From Spirochaetaceae bacterium (lineage in GTDB: Bacteria; Spirochaetota; Spirochaetia; Treponematales; Breznakiellaceae), in NCBI GenBank assembly GCA_031278215.1, contig JAITKV010000048.1, forward strand, positions 1 through 64,000: DNA of 64,000 nucleotides. Reading direction: 5' to 3'. The notes beneath the pieces were generated by a model, which made no database searches, was not told the DNA's origin, and saw nothing but the letters and a program-made list of their open reading frames with translations. Made by a program: the position numbers and the translations under genes. Shown in pieces: positions 32,414-40,485 of the stretch. Position 1 is the stretch's first letter. Each line of letters starts with the position of its first letter.

Positions 32414-33370
32414 ATGCCCGAAAATCTAACGCTCCAAAGGACGCCAAATTCCCGGTGGAAAAACGCCGTCCTTGCTAATGTTGTCTGCGTTCTTTTTTGG
32501 GGCTTCTCTTTTATTTCGATTAAAATTGCCGTGCCGGTTTTTCCGCCCATGACCCTGGGGGCCGTCCGCTTTGCCATTGCCATTGTCCTTCTTTTTATTA
32601 TGTACCTGTTTTATCCCCGGACAAAACTTAACCCTGCGGACCTGCCCTATTTAATTTCTTCGGGCCTGGCGGGGGTTACCTTTTATTTTTTCTGCGAGAA
32701 TAACGGCGTAGCCCTGGTTACCGCTTCCGAAGCTTCCATTATTGTAGCGTCCATTCCCGTCCTAACCATGAGCTGCGAATGGCTTACGGCAAAACTCCGG
32801 CGGACCGGGGCCTTCCGGCTTGGATGGCGTCACTGGCTGGGGGCCCTGGTCTCCATGGCGGGGGTTGTTATGGTGGCCAGGGTTTCCTTTGCCCTGTCGG
32901 GAAGCATCACCGGCTATGTCTTTATGGCGGGGGCGGCCCTGTGCTGGGTGATCTACGGCTTTTTAACCAAGCCCCTTTTTAACCGGGGCCGATCCCAAAT
33001 CTACATTGTTTTTTGGCAGAATTTTTTTGGCTTTTTGGGGTTTTTGCCCTTTACCGTTTGGGAATATAAAAACTGGGGAACGCCGAATCTTTCCGTATTG
33101 TTTCACGTGCTGTTCCTGGCGGTCTGCTGTTCCGCCCTGGGGTACTGGCTCTACGCCCATGCCTTAGACGTCTTGGGAATTTCGGTTTCATCGGTGTTTA
33201 TTAATCTTATTCCGGTGGTAACGGTTGTGGCGGGCTTCTTTATCCTGGGGGACAGACTGACATGGCTACAGTGGATTGGGGCGGCCCTGGCGCTGGCGGG
33301 GGTATATTTAACGACCCTGCCCAAAAGGACCGCGGGCCGGCGGGGCCCTTCGGGACTGTCCCGGAAATAA
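32414..33370 (+). CDS. EamA-family (DMT) membrane exporter
   Basis: The 318-residue protein has ten hydrophobic helices in two related halves, the plan of the drug/metabolite transporter superfamily. Helix 1 contains LANVVCVLFWGFSFISIKIA, with the typical WG.F; helix 10 contains TWLQWIGAALALAGVYLTTL. The substrate is unknown; relatives export amino acids or metabolites. The start at 32414 (MPENLTLQ) is chosen over 32351 because the upstream codons contain promoter-like sequence; a weak -10 TACCAT ends 6 nt before the ATG. Confidence 0.85.
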   Translation: MPENLTLQRTPNSRWKNAVLANVVCVLFWGFSFISIKIAVPVFPPMTLGAVRFAIAIVLLFIMYLFYPRTKLNPADLPYLISSGLAGVTFYFFCENNGVALVTASEASIIVASIPVLTMSCEWLTAKLRRTGAFRLGWRHWLGALVSMAGVVMVARVSFALSGSITGYVFMAGAALCWVIYGFLTKPLFNRGRSQIYIVFWQNFFGFLGFLPFTVWEYKNWGTPNLSVLFHVLFLAVCCSALGYWLYAHALDVLGISVSSVFINLIPVVTVVAGFFILGDRLTWLQWIGAALALAGVYLTTLPKRTAGRRGPSGLSRK

Positions 33371-33449
33371 GGAACCGTGGGGCCCCGAAAACCCCGCGGG
33401 GTTCCGGAATTTTCGGCCCAGGGCCGCGGTGTTCCGGCCGTTCCCCGGC

Positions 33450-33478
33450 TTTACCTAAAACATCCTAGAGGGTACAGT
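33450..33478 (+). promoter_or_regulatory. Promoter of murA
   Basis: TTTACC (33450-33455), 17 nt and TACAGT (33473-33478) end 6 nt before the murA ATG, so the ATG falls at +1. No Shine-Dalgarno sequence is present. Confidence 0.55.
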
Positions 33479-33484
33479 GGTTTT

Positions 33485-34762
33485 ATGAGTCAGTACCTTA
33501 TTACCGGGGGCGTTCCTATCAGCGGGAAGATCAAAGCCAGTGGGAACAAAAACGCCGCCCTGCCCTGCATTGCCGCGGCGATTTTAAGCAGCAAACCGGT
33601 AATACTGCGAAACATTCCGGATATAGAGGACGTCCAGGTTATGCTGGACGTGTACCGGTCCTTTGGGGGTTCGGTGGAGCGCCTGGAACCCAACGGGTAC
33701 CGCCTTTCCCTGGGGGACATTAAAAGTTCCCGGGTCCCCGCAGAGGCGGCTAGAAAGATCCGGGCTTCCATACTGTTTGCCGGGCCCCTTATTGCCAGGA
33801 CCGGAAAGGCGGTACTGCCCCCGCCGGGGGGGGATGTAATTGGCCGACGGCGACTGGACACCCATTTTTTGGCCCTGACGGAACTGGGGGCGGCGGTAAC
33901 TACCAAGCGGGCCTTTACCTTTACCGCGAAAAAACTTAAGGGCGCCGACATTTTTTTAGACGAAGCTTCCGTAACCGCCACGGAAAACGCGGTGATGGCC
34001 GCGGTCCTGGCGGACGGAAAAACAATCATCACCAACGCCGCCAGCGAACCCCATGTGCAGGATCTGTGCCGGATGCTGCGAAGCATGGGGGCGATTATCG
34101 AAGGAATTGGATCCAATATCCTTACGATTACGGGCGTAAAAAACCTGGGCCCCTGCGATTATTCCATTGGGGCCGATTATATGGAAGTGGGCTCCTTTAT
34201 CGGCTTGGCCGCGGCCACCAGGGGGGAAATGGAAATTACCGGCCCCAGGCCCAGCGATCTTAGACCCGCCAAGATAGCCTTTGGCAAACTGGGGATAGTT
34301 TGGGAACACGAGGGCGCCGTACTACGGGTTCCGAAAAACCAAACCCTAAAAATAAACCACGATCTGGGGGGAATGATCCCCAAAATTGACGACGCCCCCT
34401 GGCCGGGATTTCCGCCGGATTTAACCAGTATTATTATTGTCGTAGCCACCCAGGTGGAGGGGACCGTCCTGGTACATGAAAAAATGTTTGAGTCCCGGAT
34501 GTTTTTTGTGGATAAGCTTATCGGCATGGGGGCCCGGATCGTACTGTGCGATCCTCACCGGGCGGTAATTTCCGGCCCCTCGCGGCTTGCCGGGTCGGAG
34601 TTGACCAGCCCCGATGTGCGGGCCGGTATGGCGATGGTAATTGCCGCCATGACCGCCGAAGGTTCCAGCGTAATCCGCAATGTATACCAGATCGAGCGGG
34701 GCTATGAAAACCTGGTAAGCCGCCTTTCTGCCCTGGGGGCAAAAATAGAACGGCAGGGATAG
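33485..34762 (+). CDS. murA: UDP-GlcNAc enolpyruvyl transferase MurA, Cys-to-Asp variant
   Basis: The 425-residue enzyme catalyses the first committed step of peptidoglycan synthesis, transferring enolpyruvate from PEP to UDP-GlcNAc. It starts [20 protein letters not shown], followed by [14 protein letters not shown], and ends in the usual [17 protein letters not shown]. The active-site loop reads [13 protein letters not shown] where most MurA have PGGCAIGARP, so residue 117 is Asp in place of the Cys (Cys115 in E. coli) that fosfomycin alkylates. This substitution is known to keep activity and give fosfomycin insensitivity in other bacteria. The start is set by the family N-terminus and the promoter; 36 upstream codons in the ORF track are spurious. 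Confidence 0.95.
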   Translation: MSQYLITGGVPISGKIKASGNKNAALPCIAAAILSSKPVILRNIPDIEDVQVMLDVYRSFGGSVERLEPNGYRLSLGDIKSSRVPAEAARKIRASILFAGPLIARTGKAVLPPPGGDVIGRRRLDTHFLALTELGAAVTTKRAFTFTAKKLKGADIFLDEASVTATENAVMAAVLADGKTIITNAASEPHVQDLCRMLRSMGAIIEGIGSNILTITGVKNLGPCDYSIGADYMEVGSFIGLAAATRGEMEITGPRPSDLRPAKIAFGKLGIVWEHEGAVLRVPKNQTLKINHDLGGMIPKIDDAPWPGFPPDLTSIIIVVATQVEGTVLVHEKMFESRMFFVDKLIGMGARIVLCDPHRAVISGPSRLAGSELTSPDVRAGMAMVIAAMTAEGSSVIRNVYQIERGYENLVSRLSALGAKIERQG

Positions 34763-34765
34763 CGG

Positions 34766-35539
34766 TTACCGTTTGCGGGTAATAATCTCTCTGGTGATAA
34801 TTCTGTAGGCGTTCCGGATCCTAATAAATGATTCGCCTAATTTTTCCTTCTCCTCGTCGCTTAGACCGATTTGGTTATCCGGGTGAAACATCAAGGCAAG
34901 CCGGCGAAAGGCGCTTTTTACCTCGCCATAGGAAGCCCCCTTGGAAATTTCCAGCACCGTCCAGGGATCGTCTTCCGGTTCTTTCAGCGGCGAAGGCTGG
35001 TAAGCGGGGTCCAGAAACTGCCGTATGTAAAGCGCCTCCTGCCGGGCTTCTCTGCCCAGGGCCATAGAGGCAAGCTCGGCTCCTATGGAAGACAGATCCC
35101 CCGCGCCGTGACGGCGGGCAGCCAGGCTTTCGCTTAAAAGATCCGGGTTCAGCATAGAAACCCGGGTAAAGGCCAGGCGGCACAGGGATTCCGCCAGGGC
35201 GCCGATTTTTTTACCCTGGGAAAAACTCGACACCGCTCCTCCCGCCACCCGGGCGGAGGCGGCTTCGTTTTCCAGCGTCCTGGGAGAAGCCTTGGACATG
35301 ATATAGACCCCCAGGGCGCAGAACGCCGCGAGCCCCGGCTCGCCTTCGTCAAACGAAGAGGGGCCGGGGTTTTCAAAATACCTAAGCGCCGCCTTGTCGC
35401 TTTGCAGTTGAAGCAGCAGGCTTCCTACAAAATAACCCAGCACAAGGCCTATTATTAATCCGGGAATTCCCAAAAACCAGCCGCCGCCGCCGAAGAGGGC
35501 CATAAAAAGTAAAATACACATGCGGGATCTGCCGGACAT
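34766..35539 (-). CDS. Membrane-anchored J-domain protein
   Basis: The 257-residue protein has an N-terminal membrane hairpin (MCILLFMALFGGGGWFLGIP then LIIGLVLGYFVGSLLL), a helical middle region of about 120 residues and a C-terminal J domain (DPWTVLEISKGASYGEVKSA, HPD in MFHPDNQ). This order resembles DjlA, which has a membrane segment, a TerB-like middle and a C-terminal J domain and recruits DnaK to the membrane. It is the third gene of a unit with two unrecognised membrane proteins (9 nt after the first), which may be its clients. It converges on murA. Confidence 0.8.
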   Translation of the reverse strand: MSGRSRMCILLFMALFGGGGWFLGIPGLIIGLVLGYFVGSLLLQLQSDKAALRYFENPGPSSFDEGEPGLAAFCALGVYIMSKASPRTLENEAASARVAGGAVSSFSQGKKIGALAESLCRLAFTRVSMLNPDLLSESLAARRHGAGDLSSIGAELASMALGREARQEALYIRQFLDPAYQPSPLKEPEDDPWTVLEISKGASYGEVKSAFRRLALMFHPDNQIGLSDEEKEKLGESFIRIRNAYRIITREIITRKR

Positions 35540-35548
35540 GATCTTTTC

Positions 35549-37363
35549 CTATCCATGCTGGGCCGCAAGTACGACCAGGGACAAAATAAAGCATACCACG
35601 GATCCGGCGATTAAGAAAATCATGACGGCGGAAAAGCTAAAATTAAGGGAAAGCCAGATGGAAAGGTTATTTAGTATACCGCGGTAAAACAACAGGGCCC
35701 CGTAAAAAATTACCGGCAGGATCCCCAGCATGGGGACATACACATACCGGGGTTTTTTCTGGGCCCGGTAACGCCAGCCAATAGTTAAAATTAGCACCGT
35801 AACGGGAAGAAAGAAAAGCGGATCCGCCAAGCGGCGCAGAATCTCCGCCCTAAAGGCGTCGCTGGCGTATCCATAGGCCCCGAATGTTTTCTCTGCCGTA
35901 TACAGTTCCTGTAAATTAAGGCCCCCCAGGCCCTGTCCTATTTTTGAAAGCAGAATAAAATCGTCGTAGCTTAGATCAAGCAAAAGCTGGGAGGATCCCA
36001 CAACCGGATCAAAATTTTCCGCCGGCGGCCCTTCCACCCATACCGGATCCCAGCGCCGATCCTTGTTGGTCCGGTCCAGGGCCCGGAATAAGAGAACCAC
36101 CCTATCCGAAAGGCTGCCTTCGCCATCCCTGGACGCCACGGGCATAAGCTTGGCATAATCGGCGCTAACCCGGAACCGGAAATTACCTTCCCTGTCGGCG
36201 GCCACCAGTTCCGGCCCCCAGGCATAGGCATAGTCGGGCAGGGAAGCCAGGGACGCGAAGCGCAGGGCAAAGCGTCCGTTCCCCGCCGGATCCGGCAGAG
36301 AAAAAACAGGCCCCGTCTGGACATTGCCAATGGCCAGATCCATCTCGTCTATAAAAAAAGCCGCCTGGGCTATGCCGTTTCTGCTGTCTTCCAGGTATTT
36401 TGTTACATCCGGATCGTCCGGGGTAAGGGAGGCCAGATCCTGGAAGGTATAAAAGGCCGCGATCCAGTCCCCGGCTACCATGGCTTCGTACGCGTCCCGC
36501 TTCATCCGGTACAGGGAATAGCGTTCCGCCTCCTGGACGGTGGGCTCCAGGGCGGCAATTTTTTCCCAGGCCCGGGCGGCCAGGGTAAGGGCCGCGTTAA
36601 TTTCCGCACTCCCCGCCCTGGCCAGCCGCTGGGCCAGGGTCGCCAGCCAGTGGGCATCGTAGTACCGTTCCTTCTCAAAGGCCGCTTCGGCAAGCCTTAG
36701 GGCGTCTGCAGAATTAACGGGATTCCCCGGTATACCCATCCAAATTGGAACGGGCCCCTGATCATCCGCCGAAGTTTCTTTTTCCAAAGATTGGCGGTAC
36801 GCGGCCAGGGCGTTGGCAACGGTTGTCTTTAACCTGTCTATTTCTTCGCTGCCCGGCCAGATCCGGTCGCAGATGCTGATAAACCGGGAAGCCTCTTCCC
36901 ATTCCTGGTCCGAAATTTTTGCCTCTGCCCGGGCCCGGGCCCGGTGGTACAGTTCGCCCCGGTCCGTCATGGACGCCCTGGCATTCATGGTCAAGGGCAG
37001 GGCCAGGAAGAAAAGAACGGCATATACCGCCGCGGACAGGGAGGCCGTAATAACCGGCCAGGAAAAATACTTTAAAAACAGGGGAGAAAAACTTTTATCC
37101 CCCACATAGGTGGTTCCCGCATAGCCCCCTTCGGTATGCTCGTTTAGGCCAAAGGGTATTACCAGCGCGGAAAATGCCAGCGCCGGAAAAATCTTGATAA
37201 AGGTGATAATTCCGCCGGAAAAGCTCCAGCCAAGTTTAAAGGCCTGCAGGGGTTCTTTCTGTCCGGGAAAAATAAAAGAGAAAGCGCAGATGCCCGCAAA
37301 AGCGGCCAGCAAGTACAAGAAAAAAACCTTTACAGGAGAAGTATACCGATCCCCTTTAGCCAT
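35549..37363 (-). CDS. Large membrane protein of unknown function (604 residues)
   Basis: I do not recognise this family. Three hydrophobic helices lie in the first 135 residues (VFFLYLLAAFAGICAFSFIF; FIKIFPALAFSALVIPFGL; WPVITASLSAAVYAVLFFL), and three more close the protein (PLFFLPVTVLILTIGW; YVYVPMLGILPVIFYGALLF; VMIFLIAGSVVCFILSLVV). Between them is a helical, TPR-like region (LYHRARARAEAKISDQEWEE; YDAHWLATLAQRLARAGSA) and a beta-rich segment that probably faces the periplasm. The ATG at 37363 has AAGGA 7 nt upstream and overlaps the preceding gene by 8 nt. The unit also encodes a membrane J-protein. Confidence 0.7.
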   Translation of the reverse strand: MAKGDRYTSPVKVFFLYLLAAFAGICAFSFIFPGQKEPLQAFKLGWSFSGGIITFIKIFPALAFSALVIPFGLNEHTEGGYAGTTYVGDKSFSPLFLKYFSWPVITASLSAAVYAVLFFLALPLTMNARASMTDRGELYHRARARAEAKISDQEWEEASRFISICDRIWPGSEEIDRLKTTVANALAAYRQSLEKETSADDQGPVPIWMGIPGNPVNSADALRLAEAAFEKERYYDAHWLATLAQRLARAGSAEINAALTLAARAWEKIAALEPTVQEAERYSLYRMKRDAYEAMVAGDWIAAFYTFQDLASLTPDDPDVTKYLEDSRNGIAQAAFFIDEMDLAIGNVQTGPVFSLPDPAGNGRFALRFASLASLPDYAYAWGPELVAADREGNFRFRVSADYAKLMPVASRDGEGSLSDRVVLLFRALDRTNKDRRWDPVWVEGPPAENFDPVVGSSQLLLDLSYDDFILLSKIGQGLGGLNLQELYTAEKTFGAYGYASDAFRAEILRRLADPLFFLPVTVLILTIGWRYRAQKKPRYVYVPMLGILPVIFYGALLFYRGILNNLSIWLSLNFSFSAVMIFLIAGSVVCFILSLVVLAAQHG

Positions 37364-38282
37364 TGGATATCCTTCCCCGGGCAAGGTAAACCAGAGCCGA
37401 ATAAAGCAGTATCAGCGCCCCCAGGGCGCTAAAGATGATAGGATTAACCAGGGATTCATGGACTATATTTTGGGCAAAGGACGATAAAAGTTCGTGGATA
37501 TGGGGCTGGTTAAGAAAGGCATCCAGCATCAAAGCGCCCCGAAAGGCCAGGATCCCCAAAAACAGATTTGCCAACGACCAATAGCTGATATTGACCAAGC
37601 AGCCCAGGGAGAGCAGAAACAGCGCCAGGGAACCGGCGTATACTCCATAGGGCAAAAGGCCGGTTTCAAACCAGGCGGCAAGGTACTGGGCGCTTCGCAG
37701 AAAATCTTCGGTAATGCTTCCTAAAAAGCGGCTTTTTTCTTCCGGAAAGGGCAGCCGCACGGGGTATATGGCGGGACCGTTGCCCTGATAAAAAAACGAT
37801 CCCCGCGAAACAGCCCTGGCCGCCCCCGTCTTATAGGGATCCTCAAGAAAAATAAGCTTGTCCGGGGGCCCCGGAATTATGCTTGAACCGGTGGTAAAGA
37901 TAAACCCCGGCTCAACCATCTTTGCCGGCGCCTGTTCCATGGTGATTCGAAGCCCCCCCAGGCGTTGCAGGCTTTCCAGTCCCGTAAACGCCGCGGCGCT
38001 TAAACCCAGGGCGCAGACAAATATAACCGCAAATGCCGCGGGGTAAGCCATGCGCCGCCGGGTAGAATAATTTAACCCCAGCAGGATCGAGCCGTAAAAG
38101 GCCGCCGGCAGGGCCATACGCGTAACCAAATTGCCGGGGAAAAAGCCCGTACCCCTCCCCGGGGGGGGGAATATCAGGGCCGCATCGGTCCATTTTTGAA
38201 GCAAATCAAGAAAACCCGCTAAAAAAAAGAGGGCCATGAAGCTGAGGCTGAAAAAGAGCACCAATTTGGCGATATTCTTCAC
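37356..38282 (-). CDS. Membrane protein of unknown function (308 residues)
   Basis: I do not recognise the family. Hydrophobic helices occur near residues 7-25, 48-65, 79-100, 217-240, 238-255 and 281-300, and a non-membrane domain of about 110 residues lies between the third and fourth. The layout (three helices, soluble domain, three helices) mirrors that of the next gene in smaller form, so the two may form a heteromer. The start appears to be a GTG. It is the first gene of the unit and follows a 750-bp non-coding stretch. Confidence 0.65.
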   Translation of the reverse strand: MKNIAKLVLFFSLSFMALFFLAGFLDLLQKWTDAALIFPPPGRGTGFFPGNLVTRMALPAAFYGSILLGLNYSTRRRMAYPAAFAVIFVCALGLSAAAFTGLESLQRLGGLRITMEQAPAKMVEPGFIFTTGSSIIPGPPDKLIFLEDPYKTGAARAVSRGSFFYQGNGPAIYPVRLPFPEEKSRFLGSITEDFLRSAQYLAAWFETGLLPYGVYAGSLALFLLSLGCLVNISYWSLANLFLGILAFRGALMLDAFLNQPHIHELLSSFAQNIVHESLVNPIIFSALGALILLYSALVYLARGRISNG

Positions 38283-38569
38283 ATCTTTAGCTTACCACGC
38301 CGGGGCTTAATTCGCAAGGGATGCCCAGTGAACAGAATATCCACAAGATTTCCACAGAAAAAGATTAAAACCTCCGCCGGCGCGGCATAAAACATAAATA
38401 CACCGTTCCGGTTCTACCGCCTAAAAACCAAATATTCGTAAAAAAAAGCGATCTACTTGCTTATGGGGAGTTCCGAAAGCCCCGGCGGGGTTTCCGGAGC
38501 TTCTTCGGAGAAAATTGCTAATTCCTTGTACTGTAAACAATTACGATAAAGCAATTTTCTTCAAAGGGT

Positions 38570-38609
38570 ACGGGAACCGTTAAAAACTTAAATTTTTAAC
38601 GGTTCCCGT
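38570..38609. repeat. Perfect 17-bp inverted repeat
   Basis: ACGGGAACCGTTAAAAA (38570-38586) and TTTTTAACGGTTCCCGT (38593-38609) are exact reverse complements around CTTAAA. It could be a bidirectional terminator or a regulator-binding site, but no gene ends next to it. Confidence 0.8.
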
Positions 38610-38799
38610 ATATCACAAAGAATTACAGTATTTTGAAAAACCCGGACCCCGCTGCGGTCTTCGGGGTGTATAAAAACAGATACAACCGGACAAAAACGGG
38701 TGGATTTTTCAACAACTTTTCCACAACCAAAAATACCAAGCCCCTTCCATCGAACCGGAGCTTCGCGTAGCGCCCCCTATACCGGGGCCGTTTAGCGTA

Positions 38800-38844
38800 C
38801 AGGGAATTCCGATTGTAATTACAAAATCTAGTGTGTATATTTTA
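38800..38844. repeat. Shortened copy (C) of the modular repeat
   Basis: CAGGGAATTCCGATTGTAAT joins directly to ACAAAATCTAGTGTGTAT, matching the left linker and the right tail of copies A and B but lacking the second hairpin exactly. The joint forms the palindrome TTGTAATTACAA. This is either a state without the hairpin module or a precise loss. Confidence 0.6.
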
Positions 38845-39036
38845 AGGCGTTTTCTTTTGTTTCCGGCAGGGCTTTTATTTTTCCTTTTAACCCCGCCGAA
38901 AGATCCTCCGGTTTCTTTAAAGCTTCGGCCCGGGCCTCCGCCCGCTTTGCCTGGGCAATAATAAGGTTTTTGGGCGTCTCCTATTTTGCCTTGAAGCCGA
39001 TAAGGTATTACTCTATTTTGTTATTCGCCATGCCCG

Positions 39037-39588
39037 CTAACCAAGAAAAACCTGACCAGCAGTGTCTATGGCAAGAATTGTTTTACATTCAGAGCACCGG
39101 AAACGGCCCGGCTTAAGGGCCTTAAGTTTCTTTGAGCAAATTGGGCAGGAAAATACCTTGGGAAACAGGGATACGGCCTCGGCGGTGGACCCGCTCCTAA
39201 AGAAGTTAATAGAATCGTCCAAATTGTCCTTGATATTAAAAAACTGGGAAAATCCAAGGAGTTGGAAGACCTCGTATACCTTGGGCTGGATTTCCAGCAG
39301 CACCAAATCCCCTCCCCGGGGTTTTACGGACTTTAAAAAGGCCGTAAAAGAACCAATCCCGGTGGACGAAACGTAATTTAAACCGCCGCACTGAAATACA
39401 AGGCGGATAAACCCCGTTTCTATGGCCTTAGTAACCCGTTTCTGAAAATAGTTGGAGTTATAGGTATCTATATACCCGGTAAGATATAAAATCAGACAAC
39501 CCTCGACTTCATTAACCTTTTGAAGTTTTATTTTGAGGCTTTCATCTTTTTCATCATCAAAACCATTGACGACGTCGTTGTTTGTCAT
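39037..39588 (-). CDS. STAS-domain protein with C-terminal zinc ribbon
   Basis: The protein of about 183 residues has a STAS domain like anti-sigma-factor antagonists: GCLILYLTGYIDTYNSNYF and LNYVSSTGIGSFTAFLKSVK, where the Ser of SSTGIG is the usual phosphorylation site. It is followed by a small module with CPICSKK and CSECKT, a likely zinc ribbon. The ATG at 39588 has GGAAGG upstream; the longer ORF begins at a GTG. It may switch partners with an RsbW-type kinase; a protein with such a domain is encoded 5 kb away (44510-45817). Confidence 0.82.
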   Translation of the reverse strand: MTNNDVVNGFDDEKDESLKIKLQKVNEVEGCLILYLTGYIDTYNSNYFQKRVTKAIETGFIRLVFQCGGLNYVSSTGIGSFTAFLKSVKPRGGDLVLLEIQPKVYEVFQLLGFSQFFNIKDNLDDSINFFRSGSTAEAVSLFPKVFSCPICSKKLKALKPGRFRCSECKTILAIDTAGQVFLG

Positions 39589-39701
39589 GGCGCTTCCTTC
39601 CACTCAAAATATCCGTTTTTTAATGATCGGGTGGTTTTAAACCCGTTCTTCAGTACATTATCGGTATCTTAATTAAATAATATAACTAATTAAACATTTT
39701 G

Positions 39702-40448
39702 TCAAACCCATAGGCCCCTGTCAACGGGAATTACCGAACCGTTAAACGCCGGGTTTTCCAAGATCCCTACGGCGGCCAAGGCTATTTCTTCGGGCGCCAT
39801 GGCGCTTCCGCCGGGGCTCCGCTCCCGGTTATACTTCCGCTCCTGGGCAGTGGAATATTCCGTATCGGTAAGCCCCGGACAGATAACATTGCAGCTTACC
39901 CCCTTCTCCCCGGCGTTTCGGGCCACCGATTTAGCCAAGGTTCCCAGGGCCGTTTTAGCCGCGGAATACGCCGCCGTGGTGGTAAAGCCCCGGACTTCGG
40001 CGGTATTGGAGCCTCCAAACAGCAAAATTCGGCCCCATCCCCTATTAATCATATCGTGAATTGCCAAAGAAACCATGATCCCGGGGAAAATTAAGTTGTG
40101 TTCGGCCAAAAAGCGCCACTGCGCCGCCGTAGTATCTTGCACCGTGCATCTTTTAAATGGCCCGTAGGCAAGAATTAAAATGTCCGGGGAACCGTTTATT
40201 TTTGCGGTCCGTTCCAGAATTGAAGCCGCCGCATCTTCCACCGGGGCCTGTACGGGGTGCAAAAACCCGGTTACGGCCCCCCCCCCGGCAAGCCGGGCCT
40301 GTTCAATCGCCCGGCCAAGCCGTTCCGCGGAATTTCCCCCATGGATGGTCAGCGCGGCCCCCCGGGACGCCAGGGCAAGGGCCGTGGCCAGCCCTATACC
40401 TCCGGTCCCCCCCACCACCAAAGCCCGCTTTCCATGAAAGATCCCCAT
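39702..40448 (-). CDS. Short-chain dehydrogenase/reductase
   Basis: The 248-residue SDR has the cofactor loop VVGGTGGIGLATALA and the catalytic motif AAYSAAKTALG (YxxxK), with the catalytic Ser probably in LLFGGSNT, and a C-terminal CPGLTDTEYS loop. It is typical of FabG-like NAD(P)H oxidoreductases of unknown substrate. The start at 40448 (MGIFHGKRALVVGG) matches the family N-terminus; the longer ORF to 40886 is antisense of the neighbour. A TACAGT ends 6 nt before the ATG and no Shine-Dalgarno sequence is present. Confidence 0.88.
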   Translation of the reverse strand: MGIFHGKRALVVGGTGGIGLATALALASRGAALTIHGGNSAERLGRAIEQARLAGGGAVTGFLHPVQAPVEDAAASILERTAKINGSPDILILAYGPFKRCTVQDTTAAQWRFLAEHNLIFPGIMVSLAIHDMINRGWGRILLFGGSNTAEVRGFTTTAAYSAAKTALGTLAKSVARNAGEKGVSCNVICPGLTDTEYSTAQERKYNRERSPGGSAMAPEEIALAAVGILENPAFNGSVIPVDRGLWV

Positions 40449-40454
40449 GGCTGA

Positions 40455-40484
40455 ACTGTAATGTAATATGGGGTACAATAACAA
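40455..40484 (-). promoter_or_regulatory. Promoter of the SDR gene, overlapping the divergent trmJ-like promoter
   Basis: Minus strand: TTGTTA (plus 40479-40484), 18 nt, TACAGT (plus 40455-40460), then 6 nt to the SDR ATG. Plus strand: TACAAT (40474-40479) ends 6 nt before the ATG at 40486. The whole divergent intergenic region is 37 bp. Confidence 0.6.
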
Positions 40485-40485
40485 T

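Larger units (their letters stand above)
38283..39036. other. Long non-coding stretch with nested hairpins and DnaA-box-like motifs
   Basis: No credible gene is found. ATATCCACA (38338-38345) and ATTTCCACA (near 38349), together with TTTTCCACA (near 38718), resemble DnaA boxes. A GC hairpin (CCGAAAGCCCC / GGGGTTTCCGG) lies near 38472. GAAAATTGCT (38510-38519) pairs with AGCAATTTTC (38550-38559). TACTGTAA (38529-38536) pairs with TTACAGTA (38623-38630) around a perfect 17-bp stem at 38570-38609. A shortened copy of the modular repeat lies at 38800-38844. After 38850 the sequence resembles decayed coding DNA (Ala/Arg-rich in several frames), but no frame holds. Confidence 0.55.

Noticed and set aside
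38336-38724. Chromosomal origin of replication
   Set aside because: There are only three relaxed DnaA-box-like motifs, no dnaA/dnaN/gyrB genes nearby and no AT-rich unwinding region.
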